Origin: an uncultured Clostridia bacterium
Lineage (GTDB): Bacteria; Bacillota; Clostridia; Oscillospirales; Acutalibacteraceae
Direction of reading: 5' to 3'
DNA length: 64,000 nt
Assembly (NCBI GenBank): GCA_904420015.1
Contig: CAJFTS010000008.1
Coordinates: 43,745-107,744 of the forward strand
A program made the position numbers and the translations under genes. Shown piece by piece: positions 8,100 to 18,900 of this stretch (the stretch's first letter is position 1; the number at the start of each line of letters is the position of its first letter). A model generated the notes under the pieces. It had not been told where the DNA came from, did no database searches, and worked only from the letters and a program-made list of their open reading frames with translations.

Positions 8100-10541
8100 A
8101 TGAGAGCCACGCAGAACGATGATCTCCTCTATGAACTGCCCATGCTGGCCCTCAGAGGACTTGTCCTTTTCCCGGATATGATGCTGCATTTTGATGTGGG
8201 GCGCAAAAAGTCCATTGAGGCGCTCAACGCCGCCATGGCCGACGAGCAGAGGATTTTTCTCGTGTCTCAGCAGGATATCAGGGTCGATGACCCTTCTGAG
8301 AACCAATTGTACAAGGTGGGCGTGGTGGCGAAAATCCGCCAAATCCTGCGCATGCCCAACGACAATGTGCGGGTGCTGGTGGAGGGCCTTTCCCGGGCCA
8401 GGTGCTGCCGGGTCGTCAGCAGCCGCCCCTTCTTCCTTGCGCAGGTGGAGGAGCTTCCCGACCGCCGCGCCCAGGATGAGGTATATGCCGCGGCGCTGAT
8501 TGCCGAAGTGCAGGACGCCTTTGACGTCTATGCGAACCTGACCAATAAGCTGCCGCCGGACGTGATTATGAACGTCATCGCCGCGCAGGACCCGGGCTAT
8601 ACGGCGGATTTCATCGCGTCGAACATTATGCTGCGGGTGGAGGATAAGCAGGGGATCCTGGAAGAACGGCATCCGTTTAAGCGCCTGGAAAAGCTTATCG
8701 TGCTGCTTCGCAGGGAGAATGAAGTGCTGGGGGTCGAACGGCAGATTCACGACAAGGTGCACGAGCAGATCGACAAAAACCAGCGGGAGTATTATCTGCG
8801 CGAGCAGCTGCGGGCCATTTCCAGCGAGCTTTCCGAGGGGGAAAATCCCCAGGAGGAGGCCCAGCAGTATAAGGAGCGGATCAAGGCGCTCCACTTGGAG
8901 AAAGAGGTCGGCGAGAAGCTGATGAAGGAGGCCGACCGGCTTTATAAAATGCCCTTCGGCTCCCATGAGGCGACGGTAGTGCGCAGTTATCTGGATACCT
9001 GCCTGGACCTGCCGTGGAATAAGACGACCAAGGAGAACTTCGATCTGGATACGGCCCGCAAGGTGCTGGACAAGGATCATTATGGCCTTGAGAAGGTCAA
9101 GGAACGTATTCTGGAGCTTTTGGCGGTGCGCAAGCTTACCAGCGGGGTAGGCGGGCAGATCCTCTGCCTGGTAGGTCCGCCGGGGGTGGGCAAGACCTCC
9201 ATCGCCCGCTCGATTGCGAAGGCTACCGGCCGCAAGTACGCCCGGGTATCCCTGGGCGGCGTGCGGGATGAGTCGGACATCCGCGGCCATCGGAAAACTT
9301 ACATCGGCGCCATGCCGGGACGCATTATCGACGCGCTTCGCCAGGCGGGGGCGAAAAACGCCATGATCCTCTTAGACGAGGTGGACAAGCTGGGGAGCGA
9401 TTACCGGGGGGACCCCACCTCCGCGCTTTTGGAGGTGCTCGACAGCGAGCAGAATTTTGCCTTCCGGGATCATTACGTCGAGGTTCCCTTTGATTTAAGC
9501 AACGTCCTTTTTATCACCACTGCAAACAACGCCCAAACTATCCCCGCCCCCCTTTACGACCGCATGGAGGTTCTTTCCCTGGGCAGCTACACCCACGAGG
9601 AGAAGTTTGCCATTGCGAAAAACCACCTGATTCCCAAGCAGCTGAAAAAGCACGGGCTTAACGGCCGGCTCTGCCGCATCCGCGACGATGCGGTGCACCT
9701 GATGATCGACGGCTATACCAGAGAGGCGGGGGTGCGTACTCTCGAGCGTATCGTCGCCTCCGTCTGCCGCAAATGCGCCAAGCGCATCGCGTCGGGGGAG
9801 GTCAAGTCGGTGACCGTTTCCAAGGCCGCGGCGGAGGAGATGCTGGGCCCGCAGAAGTTTAAGACCGAGGACATCCGTCATAAGGACGAGGTGGGCGTGG
9901 TCAACGGCCTTGCCTGGACCTCGGTCGGCGGGGAGACCATGCCGGTGGAGGTGGCCGTCCTCGACGGCAACGGCAGGCTGGAGCTCACCGGTTCCCTGGG
10001 CGATGTCATGAAGGAATCGGCCAAAGCGGCGGTCAGCTATATCCGTGCAAACTGGTCCCGGCTTCATGTGGATCATGAATTTTATAAAACGAAGGACATC
10101 CATATCCATGTTCCGGAGGGCGCCATTCCCAAGGACGGCCCATCCGCCGGCATCACCATTGCCACGGCGCTGGTGTCTGCGCTGACGGATACGCCGGTGA
10201 AAGGGGATTTGGCCATGACCGGTGAAATCACCCTGCGCGGCCGCGTCCTGCCCATCGGCGGGCTCAAGGAAAAGACCATGGCCGCCTTTACCCACGGGAT
10301 GAAAACCGTCATCATTCCGGCAGAGAATGAGCCGGATCTGCAAGAGGTGTCCGAGCGGGTAAAAAACGCCATCCGTTTTATTCCGGCCCAGTCGCTCGAC
10401 ACGGTGCTCGAGCACGCTTTGGTCTCCCATCCGGCAGCCCATCCGCCGGAGAAAAAAACGGCCGAGAGCCCTCAAAAAGCAGACGTTATCCCGGACCTGC
10501 CCCATACCCGGACAGGACTGGTAACCGAGAGAGGAATGTAA
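8100..10541 (+). CDS. lon: ATP-dependent endopeptidase Lon
   Basis: Cytoplasmic AAA+ protease of 813 residues that degrades damaged and regulatory proteins. The N-terminal LON substrate-binding domain (about 12-210) is followed by a coiled-coil linker, then the AAA+ module with Walker A GPPGVGKT (359-366) and Walker B ILLDEVDK. The peptidase domain has the catalytic serine in KDGPSAG (S682) and the lysine in GGLKEK (K725), spaced 43 residues apart as in other Lon proteases. The C-terminal tail beyond about 780 is unconserved. GGGAGG precedes the ATG. engB starts four bases after the stop, a classical Firmicutes pairing. Confidence 0.98.
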   Translation: MRATQNDDLLYELPMLALRGLVLFPDMMLHFDVGRKKSIEALNAAMADEQRIFLVSQQDIRVDDPSENQLYKVGVVAKIRQILRMPNDNVRVLVEGLSRARCCRVVSSRPFFLAQVEELPDRRAQDEVYAAALIAEVQDAFDVYANLTNKLPPDVIMNVIAAQDPGYTADFIASNIMLRVEDKQGILEERHPFKRLEKLIVLLRRENEVLGVERQIHDKVHEQIDKNQREYYLREQLRAISSELSEGENPQEEAQQYKERIKALHLEKEVGEKLMKEADRLYKMPFGSHEATVVRSYLDTCLDLPWNKTTKENFDLDTARKVLDKDHYGLEKVKERILELLAVRKLTSGVGGQILCLVGPPGVGKTSIARSIAKATGRKYARVSLGGVRDESDIRGHRKTYIGAMPGRIIDALRQAGAKNAMILLDEVDKLGSDYRGDPTSALLEVLDSEQNFAFRDHYVEVPFDLSNVLFITTANNAQTIPAPLYDRMEVLSLGSYTHEEKFAIAKNHLIPKQLKKHGLNGRLCRIRDDAVHLMIDGYTREAGVRTLERIVASVCRKCAKRIASGEVKSVTVSKAAAEEMLGPQKFKTEDIRHKDEVGVVNGLAWTSVGGETMPVEVAVLDGNGRLELTGSLGDVMKESAKAAVSYIRANWSRLHVDHEFYKTKDIHIHVPEGAIPKDGPSAGITIATALVSALTDTPVKGDLAMTGEITLRGRVLPIGGLKEKTMAAFTHGMKTVIIPAENEPDLQEVSERVKNAIRFIPAQSLDTVLEHALVSHPAAHPPEKKTAESPQKADVIPDLPHTRTGLVTERGM

Positions 10542-10545
10542 TCCG

Positions 10546-11136
10546 ATGTTACCGTTTCATGCCGCCGCTTTTGAGTCGGCTGCGGGGAGGCTTGCCCAGC
10601 TCCCCGCGCCCGGCGCGCCGGAGATCGCATTTTCCGGCCGCTCCAATGTAGGGAAGTCCTCCCTGATTAATAAGGTGCTCAACCGTAAATCGTTGGCCCG
10701 CGTCAGCGCGACGCCGGGCAAAACGGTGACCATCAATTTTTATTCCATGCCCGGCGCCCGGCTGGTGGACCTGCCGGGCTACGGCTATGCCAGATCCTCT
10801 CAGAGTGAGAAGGCGCGCTGGTCGAACCTGGTGGAAGGCTATTTCGGCGCCGGCCGCCCCCTGCGGCTGGTGGCCCAGCTCATCGATATGCGCCACCCGC
10901 CTACGGCGGACGATTTGGGGATGCTCGATTATCTTTTGCAAACCGGCGCGCCCTTTTGCATTGTTTTGACCAAGTGCGACAAGCTCAAGAAAACCCAAAG
11001 GATCCAGCGCCGGGCGTCCTTGCAGGAGGACTTGGCCTTTTGCGGCCAGGTCCCGATTGTGGAATTTTCCGCCGTCAAGGGAGACGGCGTGGAGGAATTG
11101 CGTCGGCTGTTGAGCGAGGCGGCCGAAGCAGAGTAA
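10546..11136 (+). CDS. engB: Ribosome biogenesis GTPase YsxC/EngB
   Basis: Essential small GTPase for 50S subunit assembly, 196 residues. The G motifs are clear: G1 GRSNVGKSS (about 28-36), G3 DLPGYG, G4 TKCDK and a G5-like SAVKG near the end. The upstream spacing to lon is four bases, so translation is probably coupled and both are co-transcribed. A possible ribosome site (GAGAGGA) overlaps the end of lon. Confidence 0.95.
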   Translation: MLPFHAAAFESAAGRLAQLPAPGAPEIAFSGRSNVGKSSLINKVLNRKSLARVSATPGKTVTINFYSMPGARLVDLPGYGYARSSQSEKARWSNLVEGYFGAGRPLRLVAQLIDMRHPPTADDLGMLDYLLQTGAPFCIVLTKCDKLKKTQRIQRRASLQEDLAFCGQVPIVEFSAVKGDGVEELRRLLSEAAEAE

Positions 11137-11163
11137 ACCAATGAATTTAAGGAGGGTATACGC

Positions 11164-12462
11164 ATGTTTGTTTCCGATTGCCTGGGGGTCAGCCGGGAAG
11201 GGCATCTGACCATCGGCGGGTGCGATACGGTGGCCTTGGCCGCCAAGTACGGCACGCCCCTTTATGTGATGGATGAGGAGAACATCCGCCAAAGCTGCCG
11301 GCAGTTCAAAGCTTCCATCGACGAGTATTACGACGGCAACGGCCTGGTCCTTTACGCCAGCAAGGCCTTCTCCTGTAAGGAGATCTACCGGGTGGTGGCC
11401 TCGGAGGGCTTAGGGGCGGACGTGGTATCCGGCGGCGAGCTGTACACGGCGCTGAAAGCCGGATTTCCCGCCGAGCGGATTTATTTCCATGGAAATAACA
11501 AGACCAGGGAAGAGCTGGTCATGGCGCTGGATGCGGGGGTTCACCGCATTGTGGTCGACAACCTGACCGAGCTTGCCGTCCTCGACCAGCTCGCCGGGGA
11601 AAAGGGCAAGGTGGTGGACATCCTGTTCCGCATCAAGCCCGGCATCGACGCCCATACCCACGCCTTTATCCGCACCGGGCAGATCGATTCGAAATTCGGC
11701 CTGGCCCTGGAAAACGGCGAGGCGATGGAGGCGGTCAAGGAAGCGATTTCGTTTGAGAACGTCAATTTGGCCGGGCTTCACTGCCATATCGGTTCCCAGA
11801 TCCATGAGATCGAGCCCTTTGAGCTGGCGGCGGAGGTTATGCTCACCTTTATCAAGAAGATTTTCGACGAAACCGGCTTCCTGGTCAAGGAGCTCAATTT
11901 GGGCGGCGGTTTCGGCATCAAGTATACCGACGAGGACCGTCCGCAGAAATATACCGCCTATATGCAGCGGGTATCCGCGGTGGTAAAGAAGAAGGCGGCC
12001 CAGTTCAGCCTTCCGGTACCCTATGTGCTCATCGAGCCGGGCCGTTCCATTGCCGCGCCTGCCGGCATTACCCTGTATACGGTGGGGGCGGTCAAGGAGA
12101 TCGCCGGCGTGCGCAACTATGTTTCCATTGACGGCGGCATGGTGGACAATCCCCGCTATGCGCTGTATAAGTCGAGCTATGAGGTACTGCTCGCCAACCG
12201 GGCAAACGGGCCGAAGGACTATGTGGCCACCATCGCTGGCCGCTGCTGCGAAAGCGGGGACTTGATTCAGGAGAATGCCCAGGTGCAAAAGCCAGCCCCG
12301 GGCGATATCCTGGCGGTGCTGGCCACCGGCGCTTACAATTATTCGATGGCCTCGAATTATAACCGTATCCCCCGCCCGCCGGTGGTGTTCGTCAAGGATG
12401 GGGAATCCCGGGTGGTCGTCAAGCGGGAAAGCTTCGAGGACCTCATCCAAAACGACCTTTAA
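11164..12462 (+). CDS. lysA: Diaminopimelate decarboxylase
   Basis: PLP enzyme that makes lysine from meso-diaminopimelate, the last lysine-pathway step. The 432-residue chain has the alanine-racemase-like barrel with the PLP lysine in YASKAFS (K67), the HCHIGSQ segment that binds cofactor phosphate region, GGGFGIKY, EPGRSI, and the catalytic CCESGD near residue 360. Length and motifs are standard. AGGAGGG lies before the ATG at 11164. It follows engB by 27 bases and may share its transcript. Confidence 0.97.
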   Translation: MFVSDCLGVSREGHLTIGGCDTVALAAKYGTPLYVMDEENIRQSCRQFKASIDEYYDGNGLVLYASKAFSCKEIYRVVASEGLGADVVSGGELYTALKAGFPAERIYFHGNNKTREELVMALDAGVHRIVVDNLTELAVLDQLAGEKGKVVDILFRIKPGIDAHTHAFIRTGQIDSKFGLALENGEAMEAVKEAISFENVNLAGLHCHIGSQIHEIEPFELAAEVMLTFIKKIFDETGFLVKELNLGGGFGIKYTDEDRPQKYTAYMQRVSAVVKKKAAQFSLPVPYVLIEPGRSIAAPAGITLYTVGAVKEIAGVRNYVSIDGGMVDNPRYALYKSSYEVLLANRANGPKDYVATIAGRCCESGDLIQENAQVQKPAPGDILAVLATGAYNYSMASNYNRIPRPPVVFVKDGESRVVVKRESFEDLIQNDL

Positions 12463-12466
12463 GCGG

Positions 12467-12495
12467 TTGACAAATGTGCGCAAATGTGTTTAAAT
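12467..12495 (+). promoter_or_regulatory. Promoter of the tyrS T-box leader
   Basis: TTGACA at 12467-12472 and TTAAAT at 12490-12495 with a 17-base spacer, immediately before the T-box RNA. Confidence 0.75.
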
Positions 12496-12499
12496 GATT

Positions 12500-12790
12500 C
12501 CCGAACGGCAATGACGGGAATGATGTAGCGGTCCAGTGCGGTCGGTTCAGAGAGTCTCCGGTTGGTGCGAGGGGGCCCCGCGGAACGTGAAGATACCTTC
12601 CCAGCAGCCGCAGCGCTGAAGCGGATGGTGGGTAGGCGCTGCCGCGGGGTGCGCGTTACAGCGCCGGGAGTTGTATGGAAACGACTCCGTGAGGCCGTCC
12701 GTCGTGAGGCGGCGGCAAATAGAGGTGGTACCGCGAAAGCATTTTCGCCCTCTGTTTTGGGAAAAGCCCCGAAACAGAGGGCTTTTTCGT
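12500..12790 (+). promoter_or_regulatory. T-box riboswitch (tyrosine)
   Basis: A transcription-attenuating leader that reads uncharged tRNA. AGAGAG and GGTTGGTGCGAG mark stem I. The specifier is most likely TAC at 12594-12596 within GAAGATACCTTC, which matches tyrosine and the downstream gene. The T-box sequence GGTGGTACCGCG is at 12724-12735 and the terminator stem (GCCCTCTG...CAGAGGGC followed by T5) at 12747-12787. Uncharged tRNA-Tyr should favour read-through into tyrS. Confidence 0.93.
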
Positions 12791-12817
12791 GCAAAAATAA
12801 CTTTGGAGGGAAGCAAC

Positions 12818-14047
12818 ATGGGAGTTTTTGAAGAACTCAAGGCAAGGGGCATGATTGCCCAGATGACCAACGAGGAAAAAATCCGCGATCTTTTGGAGAA
12901 CGGGCAGGTGACGTTCTACATCGGGTTCGACCCCACGGCGGACAGCCTGCATGTCGGCCATTTCCTGCAGATGATGGTCATGGCGCATATGCAGCGGGCG
13001 GGGCACCGTCCCATCGCCATTCTCGGCGGCGGCACCGCAATGGTGGGGGACCCCACCGGCAAAACCGATATGCGTAAAATGATGACCCCTGAAACCATCC
13101 AGCATAACGCCGACTGCTTTAAATCCCAGATGCGCCGCTTGGTGGATTTTTCTGAAGGCAAGGCTATGATGCTCAACAACGCCGATTGGCTGCTGCCGCT
13201 TCATTACATTGACTTCCTGCGGGAGATCGGCGTCCATTTTTCCGTCAACAAGATGCTCACCTATGAGTGCTTCAAGACCCGGCTGGAGCGGGGCTTGTCC
13301 TTTATTGAGTTTAACTACATGCTCATGCAGAGCTATGACTTTTTGAAGCTGTACCAGGACCACGGCTGCGTATTGGAGCTGGGCGGCGACGACCAGTGGG
13401 CCAACATCCTCGGCGGCATCGACCTGGTGCGCCGGGTCACCGGCAAGGAGGTCTACGGCATGACCTTTACCCTGCTGACCACCAGCGACGGGCGCAAGAT
13501 GGGCAAAACCGAATCGGGCGCGGTATGGCTGGACCCGGAAAAGACCTCTCCCTATGAGTTCTTCCAGTATTGGCGCAATGTGGACGATGCGGACGTCATC
13601 AAGTGCCTGCGGCTGCTGACCTTCCTGCCTCTTTCCGAGATTGAGAAGATGGCCGCCTGGCAGGGAAGCCAGCTCAACGCCGCCAAGGAGGTGCTGGCCT
13701 TTGAGGTGACGAAGATCATCCACGGGGAAGAGGAGGCCGCGAAGGCGAGAGATGCGGCCCGCGCCCTCTTCGGCGCGAAGGCGGACGCGGCGGATATGCC
13801 CTCCACCACCTTGGCCCCGGCCGACTTTACCGACGGCGCCATTGCGGTGCTCGACCTGCTGCAAAAGGCGGGGCTTGTCTCCTCGAAGGGGGAAGCCCGC
13901 CGTCTCATCGACCAGGGCGGGATTTCCATTGACGAGGAAAAGGTGACCTCGGCAATGGCAACGGTGCCGGCGGCACAGTTTGAAAAGGGCCATGTAATCG
14001 TGAAGAAGGGGAAAAAGGTTTTCCATAAGGTGCTTGTTGACCGGTAA
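12818..14047 (+). CDS. tyrS: Tyrosyl-tRNA synthetase
   Basis: Class I synthetase of 409 residues. The HIGH-type motif is HVGHF near residue 46 and the KMSKS-type loop is KMGKT near 229, the tyrosyl-specific variant. GGDDQWANI binds tyrosine. A C-terminal S4 RNA-binding domain (about 340-405) is visible. The ATG at 12818 is chosen since GGAGGG lies just upstream and the longer frame runs back through the T-box terminator. Expression is set by the tyrosine T-box. Confidence 0.98.
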   Translation: MGVFEELKARGMIAQMTNEEKIRDLLENGQVTFYIGFDPTADSLHVGHFLQMMVMAHMQRAGHRPIAILGGGTAMVGDPTGKTDMRKMMTPETIQHNADCFKSQMRRLVDFSEGKAMMLNNADWLLPLHYIDFLREIGVHFSVNKMLTYECFKTRLERGLSFIEFNYMLMQSYDFLKLYQDHGCVLELGGDDQWANILGGIDLVRRVTGKEVYGMTFTLLTTSDGRKMGKTESGAVWLDPEKTSPYEFFQYWRNVDDADVIKCLRLLTFLPLSEIEKMAAWQGSQLNAAKEVLAFEVTKIIHGEEEAAKARDAARALFGAKADAADMPSTTLAPADFTDGAIAVLDLLQKAGLVSSKGEARRLIDQGGISIDEEKVTSAMATVPAAQFEKGHVIVKKGKKVFHKVLVDR

Positions 14048-14059
14048 AGGGGTGGTGTT

Positions 14060-14707
14060 GTGAGAAAGCATAAGATAAAAAGGATGGCCGCAGCCGTCCT
14101 TGCCATAGTAGCACTGGCGATGGCCCTGTCCAGCTGCTCAAGCCGCGTGGATGCTTCCGCATTTGTCAAGAGTGCGCTGGAGATGCAGTATTTGGGTCAG
14201 TACGACGCCTACATGAAGTGTATGGATATTACCGAAGATGAGGCGCAGGAGCTGTATCAAGAGGGGATGGAGGCGGAGGTAAGCTATCTTGCCACCATTT
14301 TGGGGATAGAGGAGCTTTCCGATTCTTCCGAGGAGCAGCTGGTGGAGCTTTACAAGCAGATCTGCCTGCACAGCAGCTTTGAAGTGGGAGAAGCCGTCCT
14401 TACCGATGAGGAGGCAAAGACCTATTCGGTGGAGGTCACCATCAAGCCCATCAATCTGCTCACCCTTGCCGCCGATGACCTGATCGCGAACTTTTCCAAT
14501 ACGACCGATACCAACGATCCGGCCTATACCGAGGCGGTTGTGGAAATCCTCAACCGGCATCTGCCGGATATCGCCAACGAGGATGCAAAAACGGTAACGG
14601 TCCAGGTGCTCACCAGCGACGAAGGCGTTTTCTATTTGAAAGAGGAGGACGCCAACGAGATTGTCGAAACGATGATAGATTATTCTTCTCTGTTCTCCTA
14701 TGAATAA
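14060..14707 (+). CDS. Putative lipoprotein
   Basis: A 215-residue protein with a basic N-terminus, a hydrophobic core and a lipobox LSSC (cysteine 26), so it is probably anchored to the outer face of the membrane. The mature part is acidic and helical, without cysteines. It resembles small clostridial lipoproteins grouped under DUF5105-like families, but I cannot confirm that. The start is GTG at 14060, with AAAGGGGTGG upstream. It begins 13 bases after tyrS and could be read from the same transcript. Confidence 0.75.
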   Translation: MRKHKIKRMAAAVLAIVALAMALSSCSSRVDASAFVKSALEMQYLGQYDAYMKCMDITEDEAQELYQEGMEAEVSYLATILGIEELSDSSEEQLVELYKQICLHSSFEVGEAVLTDEEAKTYSVEVTIKPINLLTLAADDLIANFSNTTDTNDPAYTEAVVEILNRHLPDIANEDAKTVTVQVLTSDEGVFYLKEEDANEIVETMIDYSSLFSYE

Positions 14708-14709
14708 GA

Positions 14710-14750
14710 GGAAAAGGCGCTTGGGAATTTTCCCAAGCGCCTTTTCCTTT
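14710..14750. terminator. Bidirectional terminator
   Basis: A 17-bp stem (arms at 14710-14727 and 14731-14747) flanked by A-rich and T-rich sides, serving the lipoprotein gene and the convergent deacetylase gene. Confidence 0.85.
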
Positions 14751-14757
14751 TCGATAA

Positions 14758-15564
14758 TCAGGCGCAAAGCTCCTCAAGGGTACCGAAGGTGTAGCCTTCC
14801 TCCTCCCATTTGGTGAGCAGCTCGTCGAGGATTTCGCAGTTGGTCTTAGAGGTGCTGTGCAGCAGCACCACCGCGCCCGGATGGATGCGGGGCAGCAGCT
14901 TCGAAAACGCCTCTTCCTTGGTGGGCTGCTTGTCGACATACCAATCCACATAGGCCAGGCTCCAGAAAACGGTTTTGTACCCCAGCTCGTTTGCCATCTT
15001 CAGGTTGGCCTCGCTGTACTTGCCTTGGGGCGGGCGGTAGTATTTTTGCATTTCCTGCCCGGTGGTCTCCTGGTACAGGGCTTCCAGAGAGGAAATCTCC
15101 TCCTGGAAGGAGGCCATGTCGGAGATCTTGGACATATCCGGGTGATGGAAGGTGTGGTTGCCGACGATATGCCCTTCCTCCACCATCCGTTTGACGAGGT
15201 CGGGGCTGGTCTGGATGTAGTTGCCCACAACGAAGAAGGCCGCCTTTGCATTGTGTTTTTTCAGGGTGTCCAATATGGCGGGGGTGTACCCGTTTTCATA
15301 TCCTGCGTCAAAGGTCAGATAGATCACCTTTTCCTCCGCGCTGCCGCAGTAGTAGGCGTTGTTGGCCTTCAGCGCCTCTGCGGAGGCATTGCCCACCGGC
15401 GTTTTGCCGTTTTCCTGGAAGCTTAGGCCCCAGTTCGTGTTGGCGGAAGCGTTTGCAGTGACGCTCTGCCCCTGTGCGAATCCCCAAATCACCGGCACTG
15501 CGATGAGAACCAGGCAGCAGGCCAAGGCGATGAGCCATTGCTTCTTCCGTATGACCAGTACCAT
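14758..15564 (-). CDS. PdaA-like polysaccharide deacetylase
   Basis: NodB-fold deacetylase of 268 residues with an N-terminal signal anchor (about 9-30). Motif 1 is TFDAGYENG with D86, motif 2 is HTFHHPDM with H137 and H141, motif 3 is RPPQGKYS at 177-184, and the LLHS motif is at 234-237. The TFDAGYENG form and the layout match the PdaA group, which deacetylates N-acetylmuramic acid on the route to muramic delta-lactam in spore cortex. Subfamily assignment is from memory of motifs. It acts outside the membrane. It is divergent from the large secreted protein gene. Confidence 0.85.
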   Translation of the reverse strand: MVLVIRKKQWLIALACCLVLIAVPVIWGFAQGQSVTANASANTNWGLSFQENGKTPVGNASAEALKANNAYYCGSAEEKVIYLTFDAGYENGYTPAILDTLKKHNAKAAFFVVGNYIQTSPDLVKRMVEEGHIVGNHTFHHPDMSKISDMASFQEEISSLEALYQETTGQEMQKYYRPPQGKYSEANLKMANELGYKTVFWSLAYVDWYVDKQPTKEEAFSKLLPRIHPGAVVLLHSTSKTNCEILDELLTKWEEEGYTFGTLEELCA

Positions 15565-15977
15565 ATACCGACTTCACCCTTTCCCTTCTGGCTTTACGTT
15601 GTCAGTTCCCTTTATTCCTATGGCACAAAGGGGCGGAATATGTCGCCGCTAGGGGAAGAAGGACAGGATGCCGGCGAAATAGAGGAGATTTGACCGTCTG
15701 TAGTCGCCTGGCAGAGAAACTTACCGTCTCAATGATTCCGATTTCGGACAAATAAAAGAGATGATTTTCCTCAATCAAAAAAAAGTGAAAAAATACACTG
15801 TTTTTATGAAAAAAACAAAAAGTTTTTTATTGCTTTTGGTGAATCACTGTGCTATTCTGATAATAGTTTTTTCCATACCGATGAAACGATTGTGCAGGTT
15901 AAAAATGGAAGGGGGGACTGAAATCCGTTTTTGACAGTCATAAAGCAGAAAGGAAATGAAGAAAAAGGAGTATTAGT
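15565..15977. promoter_or_regulatory. Intergenic region with promoter of the large secreted protein
   Basis: Two overlapping promoter options face right: TTGCTT (15830) with TATTCT (15853) and TTGGTG (15836) with GATAAT (15859), both with 17-base spacers. The upstream part is A/T-rich with A-tracts, as in strong UP-element promoters. AAGGAG is placed before the ATG at 15978. Confidence 0.5.
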
Positions 15978-18900
15978 ATGAAGAAGGGAAGAGCACTCTT
16001 TCGCACCTGTCTGGCTTTGGTTTTAAGCCTTCAGATGGTGGCGTCCACAATGGCGTTTACCGCCTTGGCGGATACCAAGCCCATAGCGCCGGCCGCATCG
16101 GACAGCGCCCGTCTCCCGGGAGAAGGGGCGGATGCTGAGACGGTGGCGGTCTACCAGGCGTTTAAGGACCGGCAGATGGAACAGATCAACCACTATGTGG
16201 ACAATCCCTCCGTTCCCATCGAGGACGGGGAAGGGGGCACCGGGGAATGGGGAGAAGCCGCCGACAGCGCCGCCTGGGCGAAGGCCGGCTATATGTTTGC
16301 CGCTTTGTGGGCCAACCGGGACGTGGAGCGGGCGAATCAATACGTCGTCAGCCTCTGTAAGGATTATCCGCCTACCCCCGGCACCCAGTCTTATCTGACC
16401 TATTTCTGTATGAACCTGATGATGCGCACCTGGTTCTCCTTTTCCGATCAGAGCGAGCTGTATCCCGGCCGCCTGACTAAGGAGGCCCAAGCCGCGCTGG
16501 AGGATTGGTTCTGGCAGTATTTAAGCATCAACGACGGCATTCCCACCGGGAATGAGTTTTCCGAAGAGCATATCCTGATTAAGGACAGCGGCAACCACGA
16601 CCTGGTGCAAAGCTCGTCGTTTTATGTCGGCTCCCAGCTGCTGATTTCCTCCGGGAATTACGCCGACAAAACCATCGGCGGGCGTACCTTGCAGCAGTAC
16701 CATGATACCTGGGCGGAACACCTGCGCAAGTTTTTCGACATCCGCGGCCGCAAGGGCCTGATTGCCGAAGCCGCATCCCCCAGCTATCCGAAGTTTACCA
16801 TGGATTCCCTCCTTTCCATCTACGATTTCGGCATGGAAGAGGACGTCCATGCGCTGTGCGAGGCGTTTCTGGACAATTATTATACCGACCTGATTATGGA
16901 AACCTACCAAAGCCGCGGCGGGGCGAGGAGCCGTTCCTATAAGAACTACTATTCCGTCCAGGGGATCGCGGATGCGGGCAATTTCTATAATTACGTACAG
17001 TTCGGGATTCCGGAGTATGAGCATGCCTATACCACCGGCACCTCCAAATGCCACCCGTCCATGCTCAGCACCTGCGCCACCTCCTACCAGGCGCCCTATG
17101 TGCTCTATGATTTCGCCGTCCATCCCGAGGACAAGGGCAGCTATCTGTATGAGTCCACCCCCTTGGGCCGGGGCGGCAACGGTTCGACCTATAAGGCGCT
17201 GCTTCCCTCCAAGACTCTCAAGCAGACCTACGTTACCCCCGACTATATCCTTGGCGCCGTCACCATCGACCGGACCGAGGAATATATGAAGATCCACACC
17301 CAGAATAAGTGGATGGGCGCGGTCTTTGAAGGCGGATTGGCCGAAGGCCAGTACGATTCCCGGGTCTATGTTATCGGCAACGGCACTTCCCATATGGGCG
17401 AGATCGAGGGCTATGAGGACCGGGGAACCACCGGCTACAACGAGATCGACGGCATCGGCTCCCAGGGCGCCCTGCTGGTACAGGGTATCCCGGAACGCAC
17501 CAATTCCGACGACACCCTCGTGTATATCTCCAACGATCTTTACAGCACCAAGGTGGAAGAGGACGGCTGGCTCTTTGCCTATGATCCCGACGGCACAGGC
17601 TATGTGGCCGTCAAGCCCAGCCGCGGCTCCATCAAGAGCACGGTGGATTTCATCGGCGGCAAATACATAAACTTTACCGAGGATTTTGTGCCGATTGTCA
17701 TCCAATGCGCCTCGAAGTCGGACTACGCCACCTTTGCCGCATTCATTGCGGCGGTAAAGGCCACCGAATCCGGATGGACGGGGAACACCTTCCGGTATCA
17801 AAACCTTAAGGGTGAGGTCCTGGAAATGTCCACCGAGCAAAACGTCCTCCCAAAGAAGAACGGCGTCCCGGTGGATCTGACCCCGGAACTGATGTACAAC
17901 AGCCCCTATGTCAAGGGCGTTTACAACAGCGGGATCGTCACCGTCACCAACACCAAAAACGAAACCTTCACCATCGATTTCAACGTCCCCGCCGATCCGC
18001 TGCGCTCCAAGCTTATCGAGGCGAAAGCCATCGTAGCGGACGAATACAGCATCGAGAGCTATGCCGCTTTGCAGACGGCCATCCAAGAAGCGCAGAAGGT
18101 ATACGACAATCCGGATGCTGGCGAGAGCCAGATTCTCGCCGCCATCGAGATCCTCCAGACCGCCATCGACAGCCTGGAACCATTTACTCCCGAAACGGTT
18201 CTCGACGCCCCGGAGTGGGTGAGCCTTGGACAGGTCTTTACCCCCTCCATCAAGCTTACCAGCCGTACCGGCGAGCTGGAGGATCTGCCCTACTCGACCG
18301 TGCTGACGGTGGACGATCCGGACCGTCTCTCCATCGGCGCCAACAACCGTGTAACCGCCGTGGGCAAGGGGGCCACTGTGCTGCACGCCTCCTTTGACGA
18401 TTATTCGCAGCTTCCCAGCGACATTTTGTACGCCTATCTCAATGGGCTGACCGCACAGACGCTCTATTCCAACGATTTCTCCGACAGCGATATGAGCGCT
18501 TTTAAGGGGAAGAATCCCAACAACCTGGTCGTCAGCGACGGCATCCTCAACGTAGGCAACGGCGTCACCGCCTACTACACCGGCGAAGGCGCGAAGGAAT
18601 GGCGCAATTACAAGTATTCCGGAAAGATCAAGTTCGGCAATCTCGGCCCGGATGTGATTCTGCGCGCCCAGGATGAAAAGAACCACATGATGGTCAGCTT
18701 CGGGATAAAATCCCTGATTATCTACACCTGTGTAAACGGCACCTATGAGGCCCAGGCGGACATTCCGTATTCCTGCCTGGCTGCGGACGGCTTCGATGAA
18801 TTTGAGATATATGCCGTCGGCAGCACCTACATCGTCTATGTAAACGGCGTTTTGGTGACGATCTATCAGGACGATACCTATCCGGCCGGCTCGGTTGGCT

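Noticed and set aside
7800..9290. 496-codon minus-strand frame opposite lon
   Set aside because: It lies opposite the conserved Lon N-terminal and AAA+ domains and shows no motif or ribosome site.
16521..18686. Antisense open frame of 721 codons opposite the large secreted protein
   Set aside because: The plus-strand gene has signal peptide, domains and a ribosome site; the antisense frame has none and is a by-product of GC-rich codon use.
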